Assembly: GCA_947306025.1 (NCBI GenBank)
Contig: CAMZFJ010000037.1
Location: forward strand, 1 to 9,922
DNA: 9,922 nucleotides
Reading direction: 5' to 3'
Source of the DNA: an uncultured Fibrobacter sp.
Lineage (GTDB): Bacteria > Fibrobacterota > Fibrobacteria > Fibrobacterales > Fibrobacteraceae
The notes beneath the pieces are model-generated. The model did no database searches, was not told the origin of the DNA, and was given only the letters and a program-made list of their open reading frames with translations. The position numbers were made by a program, and so were the translations under genes. Numbering within the stretch: the first letter of the stretch is position 1; the number at the start of each line of letters is the position of its first letter. Of the stretch, positions 1 to 6,617 are shown one piece after another.

Positions 1-413
1 ATGAAAAGTTCGACTTGGTCGGTGTAAATGAGGAGGCCGACCTTGTCGTTGTTCTTGATGGCGGCAAATGCGAGGAGAGCCGTGAGCGTAGCCATGACTT
101 CGCCCTTCATTTGCTTGCCCGAACCAAATTCTGAGCTGCTGGAAGCGTCGACCATGAGGAGCATGGTCATTTCACGTTCTTCGATGAATTTTTTGACGTA
201 AGGCGTGCCTGTTCGTGCGGTCACGTTCCAGTCAATGGTGCGGACGTCGTCGCCCGGCATGTATTCGCGGACTTCGCTGAATTCCATACCGTTGCCCTTG
301 AAAGAGCTGTGGTAGGCTCCGGTCATCACGGTGTCGAGCGTGCCGCGCACGGAAAGTTCAATGCGGCTTACGGTCTTTAAAACTTCTTTATCGAGCAATT
401 CTTTATCGGCCAT
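1..413 (-). CDS. DUF58 domain protein, N-terminal part (cut by window edge)
   Basis: The reading frame runs from ATG at 411-413 off the left edge, giving 137 N-terminal residues. The segment SFKGNGMEFSEVREYMPGDD (residues 37-56) followed by VRTIDWNVTARTGTPYVKKF (57-76) is the DUF58 signature. It leads into a VWA-like strand MLLMVDASSSS (84-94), whose DxSxS pattern resembles a metal-ion-dependent adhesion site. DUF58 proteins are commonly found beside MoxR-family AAA ATPases and VWA proteins, and are thought to act in assembly or maturation of envelope or metal-dependent complexes; the precise role is unknown. Here about 170 bp of non-coding DNA lies upstream, so this gene seems to start its transcript and no MoxR gene is visible before it. 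A purine-rich AGAAGA about 8 bases before the ATG is the likely ribosome site. The family call is firm; the function is not. Confidence 0.9.
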   Translation of the reverse strand, partial: MADKELLDKEVLKTVSRIELSVRGTLDTVMTGAYHSSFKGNGMEFSEVREYMPGDDVRTIDWNVTARTGTPYVKKFIEEREMTMLLMVDASSSSEFGSGKQMKGEVMATLTALLAFAAIKNNDKVGLLIYTDQVELF

Positions 414-516
414 CGTAATATCTTCTAGTTTTTAACGCTAAAGAATATACAAATATCGCGCGGAAGAGACCATGTGGGGGCGCATTTCTGGTCGAATATT
501 GCGCTGATTACTCGAT

Positions 517-546
517 TTGATATTGAAAAGAAAATTTTTTTATCCT
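517..546 (+). promoter_or_regulatory. Candidate sigma-70 promoter for the lipoprotein pair
   Basis: TTGATA (517-522) and TATCCT (541-546) are separated by 18 bases and lie about 35 bases upstream of the ATG at 582. The surrounding 414-581 region is an AT-rich divergent intergenic stretch between the DUF58 gene and the lipoprotein genes. I see no other gene in it and no convincing promoter for the minus-strand gene. The match is moderate and could be chance in AT-rich DNA. Confidence 0.35.
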
Positions 547-581
547 AAATTCTGCAAAAGTGCTGAAAAAAGGAGAAGTTG

Positions 582-1031
582 ATGAAAATGTCATTTTTTG
601 CGATGTTGTTGTTATTGATTTTGAGCTCGTGTTCCTCGGATGAACCTGCCGGAACGCCTGTTTCTGCCCCTGTTGAAATTAACTGGTCGCTTTCGGGTGT
701 TTTTGGCAATGCTGTTGTTGATTCTGCTAAAACGGACACGGAATTGAGGGGTATGGTAAAAAGGTCTGATTCATCAACGATGCATTTGAATGGTTTTGAT
801 ACGATTTATTTCGAAAAGAAAATTATGCTTAAGCACTTGCAAATAAATGCAGGAGCTGAAGTCAATGTTGATGATAATGGATATTTTACTTTTGATAATT
901 TGGAAGTTTTTGGACTGTGCGAAAATACGAATTCAGTCAAAATTATTCCGATTGCAAGATCTGGAGTTCGCTTAAAACCCTCGTCGTTGATTCTGTATTC
1001 GTATAGCGATGGCTATTATCAATACCAGTAG
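582..1031 (+). CDS. Small secreted lipoprotein of unknown function
   Basis: This gene encodes 149 residues starting MKMSFFAMLLLLILSSCSSD. The hydrophobic stretch ends in lipobox LSSC with Cys17 as the predicted lipidation site, so the mature protein should be membrane-anchored. An AGGAG at 571-575 sits 6 bases before the ATG at 582; a TTG at 579 is in frame but too close to that site. The mature part looks mostly beta-strand, with segments such as EINWSLSGVFGN and YFTFDNLEVFG, and has one more Cys in GLCENTN. I recognise no family. It ends 21 bp before the next lipoprotein gene on the same strand, so the two are probably co-transcribed. Base composition looks AT-rich, like its downstream neighbour and unlike the zinc genes. 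Confidence 0.8.
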   Translation: MKMSFFAMLLLLILSSCSSDEPAGTPVSAPVEINWSLSGVFGNAVVDSAKTDTELRGMVKRSDSSTMHLNGFDTIYFEKKIMLKHLQINAGAEVNVDDNGYFTFDNLEVFGLCENTNSVKIIPIARSGVRLKPSSLILYSYSDGYYQYQ

Positions 1032-1052
1032 AGCAAAAGGTGGGAATGCTTT

Positions 1053-2774
1053 ATGAAAAAATGGTTTTTGTTGATTCTTTGTAGTGTTTTAATGTTCGGA
1101 TGTAGTGATCCTGTTTCGAAAAATCAAGAGGATGATAGATTTCCTTTAATCGTTCAAGATACTTTTCGAGTCAAAATTCTTCATTACCGTGGTTCTGAAG
1201 ATGTTTATGAATTGGCTGCATCGCAAGATGTTCAACTTTTTAATAAGCTCGTTGGCGATGGTGAAAAATACATTATTCAAAGGAATTTTATTACCAACTC
1301 TTTAGTATTTGATATATCCAAAATTCATACAAATTGCTATGAAGGCGACTTGATTTTCAAAGTAGATGGACAGGTTGTAAAAACGGATACGTCTAAATGG
1401 GGAAGAACCGCTTTAACATTGCCTGATGAAAATTTTCACTCCGTAGAAATTTCAGCGCCATCATCATGTAATCAATGGAATGTTGTTTTTGACATTGTTC
1501 CTTCAGATCAACCGGGTGAAATTTTTTCTGCTAACGATATATTCTATCTCAGTTTTACTCCTAGTTTGAATTATATTCGTGGATGGTCTTATAAAAAAGG
1601 TTCCTTGTTCTTTACGGTAAAGCCTCCTGTCAAGTCACAATATTTTATGGGGGATACGACATTATCGAAATGTAAACTTGCCAATGGTGGCGACACGCTG
1701 GTTATACCTTTCTCCTTTGAAAAGTTCGAGAATCGCTTGGGTACGGTGGCATCGATAAATGCTGATAGTGCAGAACTTGTGAATTTTTTAGGGAGTCGTC
1801 CACAGAACAATACCATTTCTTGTGTCCTTTATTATCAGTCGTGGAAAGTGTTTAAAACAGTGGAGTCTGTAAAGTCTTTTGGCCCAATCGATGTTTATTT
1901 TAGAATGGAGGAACCCCGGTTCCTTATTGGGGAAGAAGGTGGTTTTTTCAATGTCAAACGGGAATCGGGGAGTGGTTCTTATACTGTATTCACGCGGGTT
2001 AAAGAAAGGGCTACAGGTCTTTTTAAGTATTCTATGATAGAATCGTCTACGAATCTTGAACAATATATGCCATCCTTTTATCCAAAAGATTCTCTTGGTG
2101 GAACATTAGATATTGATTCGGTCTATGTTTATGTTTTTCCGATGATTATGGCTGATCAAAAAAGCTATGAAATAACGAATAATATGTGGTATCTTTATTT
2201 TCATTGGGAATATGAGAATGAAGAAAAGAAGAAGTTGATTGAGACTGTTCAGAAGGATTATTTTACAGAATTTAAAGGCTTCAATCCGCATACATGGATG
2301 TCAACTGCCGCATGGGCTAAGGAACCGACACCCAAGATTGAAGCGAAATCTAGTTCCAGCTCTATATTTATATCGCCAATGAGTTCGTCTTCGCGAAGGA
2401 ACGAGTGTAATGAATCGAATGTTGGAGAAATGAATCTGATGAATGTAGATGGACATGAAGGTTATTATGTTTGTGAATCTGGAAAGTGGAGAAATGCTGA
2501 TGATAATGAAGAATTGATGATGAAATCTTGTACAAAAGCTAATGATATGGAATTTTATCCTCAGGAATATGAGGGTATAGTTGGTTATATGTTGTGTAAG
2601 AATTCTTCTTGGAATGTCGCGACTGTTTATGATTATGATGTTATGGATTACACAAATCCGAATGTAATTATGGACAATATGTGGATAAACGAGATAATCG
2701 TACATATAAAACTGTTGGTATTGGAACGCAGATATGGTTTGCTGAAAATTTGGCTTATGGGGCCGATTCTATAG
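1053..2774 (+). CDS. N-terminal part of FISUMP-type lipoprotein, ends out of frame
   Basis: The frame starts MKKWFLLILCSVLMFGCSDP with a lipobox-like MFGC (Cys17). An AGGTGGG lies about 9 bases before the ATG. Residues about 30-425 form a long region I do not recognise, probably beta-rich. A low-complexity linker with two serine runs (KSSSSS, MSSSSR) follows at about 430-445. Next come two related Cys/Trp modules: CNESN...GYYVCESGKWRNAD (about 450-482) and CTKAND...GYMLCKNSSWNVAT (about 491-524). This layout (lipobox, Ser linker, short C...W modules, FISUMP) is typical of Fibrobacter surface lipoproteins. After TNPNV at about residue 537 the frame continues into unrelated sequence and stops at 2774. 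The expected FISUMP domain is instead in the next frame. The intact protein would be about 718 residues, ending at 3208, so I read this ORF as the front part of a frameshifted gene. Confidence 0.8.
   Translation: MKKWFLLILCSVLMFGCSDPVSKNQEDDRFPLIVQDTFRVKILHYRGSEDVYELAASQDVQLFNKLVGDGEKYIIQRNFITNSLVFDISKIHTNCYEGDLIFKVDGQVVKTDTSKWGRTALTLPDENFHSVEISAPSSCNQWNVVFDIVPSDQPGEIFSANDIFYLSFTPSLNYIRGWSYKKGSLFFTVKPPVKSQYFMGDTTLSKCKLANGGDTLVIPFSFEKFENRLGTVASINADSAELVNFLGSRPQNNTISCVLYYQSWKVFKTVESVKSFGPIDVYFRMEEPRFLIGEEGGFFNVKRESGSGSYTVFTRVKERATGLFKYSMIESSTNLEQYMPSFYPKDSLGGTLDIDSVYVYVFPMIMADQKSYEITNNMWYLYFHWEYENEEKKKLIETVQKDYFTEFKGFNPHTWMSTAAWAKEPTPKIEAKSSSSSIFISPMSSSSRRNECNESNVGEMNLMNVDGHEGYYVCESGKWRNADDNEELMMKSCTKANDMEFYPQEYEGIVGYMLCKNSSWNVATVYDYDVMDYTNPNVIMDNMWINEIIVHIKLLVLERRYGLLKIWLMGPIL
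2661..2675 (+). other. Apparent one-base deletion splitting the FISUMP gene
   Basis: As written, codons here read N-V-I-M-D-N-M-W and leave the family pattern. One extra A after GTA, at about 2666-2667, would make the codons read NPNVNYGQYVDKRDNRTYKT, which runs straight into the FISUMP consensus. The receiving frame is open only from 2639, after a TGA at 2636-2638, so the break must lie between 2639 and about 2690. No X-XXY-YYZ slippery heptamer is present, which argues against programmed frameshifting. The cause is a real mutation or a read or assembly error. Confidence 0.8.
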
Positions 2775-3208
2775 CGGGTGTTTTTTGCCCCGATCACAAT
2801 TCTAAAAACTGTGCGATTGGTGGAGCATTATATTCGTTGTCCACTAGTGATTTGGAAAATTTAGTGCAGGGAATGTGCCCTGAGGGGTGGAAAATACCAA
2901 GTGCAAAGGATTGGATTGTTTTAGAAGATTATGTTAAAACTCATAAAAAAGCTGAGACTGTAGCGGGTGCTATGAAGGCTAAAGGGGCGTGGAATTTTGA
3001 TGATGATGAAAAGATTTCTGATGAATTTGGCTTTTCGGCAATCCCTGCTTTATATGATTTTGGTGTTTCTTTTGCATCTACAACAAAAGATGATAATGAA
3101 AATACATGTTATTATACTTTTGATTTGACGCAAGGAAATGGTCAAGTGAATACAGGATATTCTTGTGGGGAAAAAATTACTTTTTTGATTCGTTGCTTAA
3201 AGAAGTAA
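2681..3208 (+). CDS. FISUMP domain, C-terminal part of the frameshifted lipoprotein
   Basis: This frame encodes the FISUMP domain (Fibrobacter succinogenes major paralogous domain; function unknown, probably extracellular). From the GTG at 2681 the landmarks are DNRTYKTVGIGTQIWFAENL (residues 5-24), a Cys pair in FCPDHNSKNCAIGG (35-48), MCPEGWKIPSAKDW (65-78), a GAWNFDDDE...DEFGFSAIPA segment (102-123) and the closing TFLIRCLKK (167-175). Four or more paired cysteines suggest disulfides outside the cytoplasm. The usual central tryptophan-serine-serine stretch (WSSTE) appears here as FASTTKD. No ribosome site precedes the GTG, and the domain has no signal peptide of its own, so it is very unlikely to be an independent gene. 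It belongs to the gene starting at 1053. Confidence 0.85.
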   Translation: MDKRDNRTYKTVGIGTQIWFAENLAYGADSIAGVFCPDHNSKNCAIGGALYSLSTSDLENLVQGMCPEGWKIPSAKDWIVLEDYVKTHKKAETVAGAMKAKGAWNFDDDEKISDEFGFSAIPALYDFGVSFASTTKDDNENTCYYTFDLTQGNGQVNTGYSCGEKITFLIRCLKK

Positions 3209-3229
3209 ATTTTCCCCTCATTAAAATTT
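3207..3229. terminator. AT-only inverted repeat between convergent genes
   Basis: AAATTTT (3207-3213) and AAAATTT (3223-3229) are perfect inverted arms around a 9-base loop. They sit in the 35-bp space where the FISUMP gene and the receptor gene converge. The position suits a bidirectional terminator, but the stem is short and has no G:C pairs, so it would be weak. Confidence 0.3.
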
Positions 3230-3243
3230 GGACTTTGTAATCT

Positions 3244-5274
3244 CTAAATTTCCGCTTTTACAAGAATGCTCACGTTGCGTCCTTTTTCGGGCATCACGGA
3301 CTTTAGGCGAGAAAGGTGGTTGCGCACGTCTGCGTTGAACAAGTTATCGCCTCGGAGGATGATGCTGTAGCGGGCGAGCGCAAGCGACCAGTGGAATTCG
3401 AGGGATGCGCCAAACGTGACGTAGCCGGGGGTGTGTTCTTCGTAGCGGTCCACGCGGTTTTGCGCGAGTGCAAATTCGGTGTTGATTCCTGCGCGGACAT
3501 GCGACCAGAGGTAAGCGATTTCGCCGTGGAACTTGAATGGCGGAATTTGCGGCATGTCGCTCCAGTTTTCGTTCTGGTAGAATCCGCAGACATAGCTTGC
3601 GCCTGCTTGTGCGTAGAATCCTTGTTCTGCCGGGAGTTCGATGGAAGCGCTTGCGCCCATGAGGAGTGCGTTGTCGCCGCTGACTTGGTAAATCGGCAAA
3701 ATTTGCGACCAGTTTGTATCGCCGGTGGCGCGGGGGGCGAGATGGTTCAAGAACCATGTGCTGTGAACAGCGGCGCGCCAGTTGATGATTTCGCCGTAGT
3801 TGCGGAATTCGAGTTCTGCACCGTAACCGCTTTCGGCATCGAGCTTGTGGTTGCCACGTTCATAAGTGTAGGCGGCAAGATGCGGACCTTGATTGTAGAG
3901 TTCTTCAATGGTCGGGGCGCGGGTGGTTCTGAAAATGTCGAGCGTGAGGAATTTGCCGGGAGCAACGCGTTGCGAGAATTCGGCTGCGATGGCCCATAGC
4001 GCAAAGTTGCGGTCTTCGATGGCGTCTTTGTCGGCGACAACGCTTTCGCTTGGCTTAAAGAATGCACCGCCGAATCGTGCGGACAAAGTTATTTCGAGAC
4101 CGTCTCGCCATCCGTTAAGACTTGCGACAGAAAAGAGAGAGGCGGCGTAGGAATTTGTTGGTGGCGTAAAAACGTAACCGCCCATTTCTATCGAGCGCGC
4201 GTCCAATTCAGCGCCGAAGTGGATGCCAAAAAATGGACCGCCTTGCGCAATGAGTTTTTCGACTCGCAAGTTTGCTTGATTGACTGCGAATTCGGCGCCG
4301 ACGTATTCTTTGGTTTCGTATTCCGTGTGGTGGTATTGATTCAAGCGGAAAGTGACGCTCAATGTGTCGCTAGATTTTTGGGCGGGGAGGTAAAGCCCGC
4401 GCAAAGTCAAGTCGCGTTTGAAAAGGTCAATATCGACACCGTTGGGGTGCCCGCCGATGAACCCGCCCGGGATGCCGTAATCGGAATTGAAGTTGCGGAA
4501 GGAGGCTCCAATCTTAAATCGTTCAAAACTGTAGGAGGCGCCAATGGCAAAGCCTTTGTTTTCGATGTCGGTGTTTTTCAAATCGCCATCGGGTGTTTTC
4601 ATGTCGCCCATGTGGCGTGCATAAGCTTCGCCTTTGAGCGATAGTTCGTGAATATTGGCGCTCGCGCCCACGGTGGTGGCGAATCCCGGTTGGCCGCTTT
4701 CGGCGTAATCGGTGATGTAGCCGTGAAGTTGCGAGTTGCTTGAATCGCGCGCTTGTGAATCACTAGATGATGAATCGCGGAATATCGCGATTTCAAAGGG
4801 AATGTCATTGTGCTCGACTTGAATGACTCCGCCTGCGGCGGCGAATGAATGGCTTAAAATTTGTGGCCCGCGAATAACGTTTAGTTTGTGCGCGGTTAAG
4901 ACTTCTGAAGCGACGGCGTGATCGGGTGAGGTGGCGCTCATGTCTCCGCAAAATGAACCGTCTTCGGTGAGCGTGACGTGACTGCCCGAAAGCCCTTTAA
5001 TGACGGGACGTGCGGCGGCAGGACCCATGGAGCGGATGGCAATGTCGGGCTCATTCTTGATGGTCTCTGCAATGGTGGTCGAAATTTTGCGATCGAGTTT
5101 ATCGGCTTGCAATTCATCGTCTTTGCGCAAACCGTTTAAAATTGTCTCGGTAGATTGTTCGGCGACAACGGTCGAGTTGCCTAAATCTTGAATAAATTCT
5201 TGGGCAAAAGAAAAATGAAGGAAGCCTCCCAAAAGGAGGCTCCCCGTAGCAGCCCTAAAAAGGCTAGTCTTCAT
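3244..5274 (-). CDS. znuD: TonB-dependent outer-membrane receptor, ZnuD-like (zinc)
   Basis: This 676-residue protein starts at ATG 5272-5274. MKTSLFRAATGSLLLGGFLH followed by FSFAQ is a clear signal peptide (cleavage about residue 24). An in-frame ATG at 5307 lies inside the upstream gene and would spoil that signal. The plug domain (about 50-165) contains RPVIKGLSG (89-97), GDMSATSPDHA (110-120) and VIRGPQIL (133-140). The DM-(x)4-SPDHA pattern is what I recall from ZnuD zinc receptors of Neisseria and relatives. In the barrel, FTPPTNSYAASLF and RAPTIEELYNQGPHL are also ZnuD-like. The protein should import zinc, or a zinc complex, across the outer membrane using TonB energy. It overlaps the preceding lipoprotein gene by 11 bp and is the last gene of the zinc operon. 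No TonB or ExbBD gene is in the window. Receptor class is certain; zinc specificity rests on motifs and context. Confidence 0.88.
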   Translation of the reverse strand: MKTSLFRAATGSLLLGGFLHFSFAQEFIQDLGNSTVVAEQSTETILNGLRKDDELQADKLDRKISTTIAETIKNEPDIAIRSMGPAAARPVIKGLSGSHVTLTEDGSFCGDMSATSPDHAVASEVLTAHKLNVIRGPQILSHSFAAAGGVIQVEHNDIPFEIAIFRDSSSSDSQARDSSNSQLHGYITDYAESGQPGFATTVGASANIHELSLKGEAYARHMGDMKTPDGDLKNTDIENKGFAIGASYSFERFKIGASFRNFNSDYGIPGGFIGGHPNGVDIDLFKRDLTLRGLYLPAQKSSDTLSVTFRLNQYHHTEYETKEYVGAEFAVNQANLRVEKLIAQGGPFFGIHFGAELDARSIEMGGYVFTPPTNSYAASLFSVASLNGWRDGLEITLSARFGGAFFKPSESVVADKDAIEDRNFALWAIAAEFSQRVAPGKFLTLDIFRTTRAPTIEELYNQGPHLAAYTYERGNHKLDAESGYGAELEFRNYGEIINWRAAVHSTWFLNHLAPRATGDTNWSQILPIYQVSGDNALLMGASASIELPAEQGFYAQAGASYVCGFYQNENWSDMPQIPPFKFHGEIAYLWSHVRAGINTEFALAQNRVDRYEEHTPGYVTFGASLEFHWSLALARYSIILRGDNLFNADVRNHLSRLKSVMPEKGRNVSILVKAEI
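5223..5241 (-). other. Hairpin within the receptor signal-peptide codons
   Basis: AGCCTCC (5223-5229) and GGAGGCT (5235-5241) form a perfect 7-bp stem with a 5-base loop, about 33-51 bases downstream of the receptor ATG. It is G:C-rich for its length and would form in the mRNA just behind an initiating ribosome. Whether it has a role is unknown; the encoded Gly-Ser-Leu-Leu-Leu-Gly-Gly repeat could explain it by chance. Confidence 0.4.
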
Positions 5275-5767
5275 CTTCGTCTTCCTGGAACGGGCACTTG
5301 TCGGCATCCAAAGCCTTGTCTACGACAACCTTGATTTCTGGAGTCTTGGCGTCGGCATGGTCGTGGTGCTTGACCTTGAGAACCAACTTTGTTTCGCCTT
5401 CCTTGAGACCCTTGAGGTGGAAACCCCAGCCGCCTTCAAAGTGGATGTCGAGAATCTTGCTGTCGCCAACATCCCAGCCGAGAGAATGTTCGTCATCGTT
5501 CGGGCCTGCGATTTCTTTATTGTTTTCGTCGAGGAACTTTACGTGAATGTGTGCACTCATGCAATTAGCGTTGACTTTGAGCCCTTCGAGGTTAGCTGTT
5601 TCTTTGCCGCGGTAAACGCTGTAGAGCGTGTCCCATTCGGCAGAATAGAGTCTCCAGCCTTCGACTTCGAAATGTTCGTGCTGTTCGGTGGAAGTGGAAT
5701 TGCTGTCGCTGCAAGCAGCGAATACGAGAGAGAGAATGGCAATAGCCAAGAATTGGAATTTTTTCAT
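5264..5767 (-). CDS. His-rich periplasmic lipoprotein, putative zinc binding
   Basis: The gene encodes 167 residues. MKKFQFLAIAILSLVFAACS gives a signal peptide with lipobox FAAC (Cys19). AAAAAGGATT lies 7 bases before the ATG at 5767; the frame is open further upstream but that part encodes no plausible protein and covers a repeat. The mature region begins EQHEHFEVEGW and has more histidines in AHIHVKF, DDEHSLGW, LDIHFEGGWGFHLKG and KVKHHDHADAK. It ends in an acidic tail QEDEDED. Predominant beta-strands and the spread of His pairs suggest a metal-binding beta-sandwich domain, but I do not recognise a named family. Its position directly before a ZnuD-like receptor, with an 11-bp overlap (GATGAAGACTAG holds both stop and start), suggests it works with that receptor, perhaps taking zinc from it in the periplasm or presenting zinc at the surface. 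That role is inference. Confidence 0.82.
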   Translation of the reverse strand: MKKFQFLAIAILSLVFAACSDSNSTSTEQHEHFEVEGWRLYSAEWDTLYSVYRGKETANLEGLKVNANCMSAHIHVKFLDENNKEIAGPNDDEHSLGWDVGDSKILDIHFEGGWGFHLKGLKEGETKLVLKVKHHDHADAKTPEIKVVVDKALDADKCPFQEDEDED

Positions 5768-5827
5768 TATAAATCCTTTTTGAAAAATGTGTAAGGTGCC
5801 CGCGCCTTTCCCCGTTAGAGGACTGGT

Positions 5828-5877
5828 GCGGGAATGACAGAAATCGTCATCCTGAGGCGTGAAGCGCCGAAAAATCC
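5828..5877. repeat. Dispersed repeat relic upstream of the His-rich lipoprotein
   Basis: GTCATCCTGAGGCGTGAAGC begins at 5846 and continues as GCCGAAAAATCC to 5877. This matches the GTCATyCTGAGcG-AAGcg-AAGAATCC type of element seen elsewhere in this operon. A left part GCGGGAATGACAG (5828-5840) is inverted to it (GGAATGAC against GTCATCC). It fills most of the 112-bp gap between two operon genes. Confidence 0.55.
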
Positions 5878-5879
5878 GG

Positions 5880-6155
5880 TTAAGTTTTGACGGCGGGAGG
5901 GCCACGAGGATTATAATGAAGTGCAAATGCAAATGGATTTCGCGAGGCGTACTGCACTTGTAGAATAAATAGCAGAATCCAAAATACGACCGCGATGGGT
6001 GTGAAATCATCTAGATTGTATCCGTCGTGAATCAATACGCAAACGGGGCAATCGTCGTGCTCTTCGAAATCATCATGATGGTGCTGCGCGACGGCCAAAA
6101 GGCATGCCGCGATAAGCACGATGATGAACTTGCGCATGTATGATAGACGAAACAT
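5880..6155 (-). CDS. Small His/Cys membrane protein with CPVC motif
   Basis: This gene encodes 91 residues. The N-terminus MFRLSYMRKFIIVLIAACLL is a signal or membrane anchor. It is followed by AVAQHHHDDFEEHDDCPVCV (residues 21-40), a compact cluster of four His, several acidic residues and a CxxC pair, which could bind a metal. A second hydrophobic helix lies at about 53-68 (PIAVVFWILLFILQVQ), and the tail ends NPRGPPAVKT. The ATG at 6153-6155 lies only 2 bases after the stop of the preceding gene, implying translational coupling; ATG 6135-6137 is an alternative start but has no ribosome site. Short exported proteins with HxxCPxC segments and a final RxPP motif occur beside metal transporters in many bacteria, but I cannot name a characterised family. 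A periplasmic zinc-handling role is inferred from residues and context. Confidence 0.75.
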   Translation of the reverse strand: MFRLSYMRKFIIVLIAACLLAVAQHHHDDFEEHDDCPVCVLIHDGYNLDDFTPIAVVFWILLFILQVQYASRNPFAFALHYNPRGPPAVKT

Positions 6156-6157
6156 TC

Positions 6158-6616
6158 TTATCTAAAAAGTTTTGCGTTCTTGATAATCGGGAATCCGATT
6201 CCGTCTTCTTCTTTTTCGTATTCGAAGATCCCAACAATTGTGATGGTGGTTCCTTCGCTTGGATATTCACTAGGGTATTTTCGAGGCTTTGCTGTTTCGA
6301 AAGCGAGTCCCTGCGAGCAGCAGGCGAGTGCATCTTTGATGACGCAGCCGAAAAAGCGTCGCCCAGTTTCTTCGTCTTTGTAGCTAGAGAAGGTTCCCTT
6401 CATTTTGATGATCTTGCCGACAAATTTTTCAGGTTCGGTGACCATTTTGTAAACCATCGTAAAGACCATGGTGCTGCTCATGCGCGAAAGATCAATATCT
6501 ACTCGGTTGGCGGAAACGTTTTCGTTCGCGATACTTGATGTTGCAAAAGCAAATAAACAAAGAACAGCAATGATGGCTGTTTTTGAGATTGTTTTATATA
6601 AATTAAATAGCGACAT
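6158..6616 (-). CDS. Exported protein with ACCSQG motif, zinc-operon accessory
   Basis: The gene encodes 152 residues from ATG 6614-6616, which follows the znuB stop by one base (TAAAATG). The ribosome site AGGAG lies inside the end of znuB, 8 bases before the ATG. A hydrophobic segment AIIAVLCLFAFATSSIA (14-30) is a signal peptide or anchor without a lipobox. The core reads VGKIIKMKGTFSSYKDEETG (66-85), FFGCVIKDALACCSQGLAFE (88-107) and EGTTITIVGIFEYEKEEDG (121-139). This alternation of short strands looks like an OB-type beta-barrel. Cys91, Cys99 and Cys100 could bind a metal or form disulfides. I recall similar ACCSQG-containing proteins near zinc-uptake genes in Firmicutes, but know no assigned function. 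Tight coupling to znuB makes a role in zinc uptake likely. Confidence 0.82.
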   Translation of the reverse strand: MSLFNLYKTISKTAIIAVLCLFAFATSSIANENVSANRVDIDLSRMSSTMVFTMVYKMVTEPEKFVGKIIKMKGTFSSYKDEETGRRFFGCVIKDALACCSQGLAFETAKPRKYPSEYPSEGTTITIVGIFEYEKEEDGIGFPIIKNAKLFR

Positions 6617-6617
6617 T

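Noticed and set aside
2660..2690. Programmed -1 frameshift in the FISUMP gene
   Set aside because: No X-XXY-YYZ slippery heptamer or obvious downstream pseudoknot was seen; a missing base explains the data better.
2301..2705. Minus-strand open frame opposite the FISUMP lipoprotein
   Set aside because: Its Ile/His-rich product is what AT-rich opposite-strand codons would give; the plus-strand frame has clear family features.
3316..3999. Long plus-strand open frame opposite the receptor gene
   Set aside because: It mirrors the coding bias of the receptor gene. The receptor frame carries plug and barrel motifs, and the opposite frame has no signal or domain.
5768..6010. Upstream extension of the His-rich lipoprotein frame
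   Set aside because: The extra 81 residues are encoded by repeat sequence and the tail of the preceding gene. The internal ATG has a ribosome site and begins a proper lipoprotein signal.
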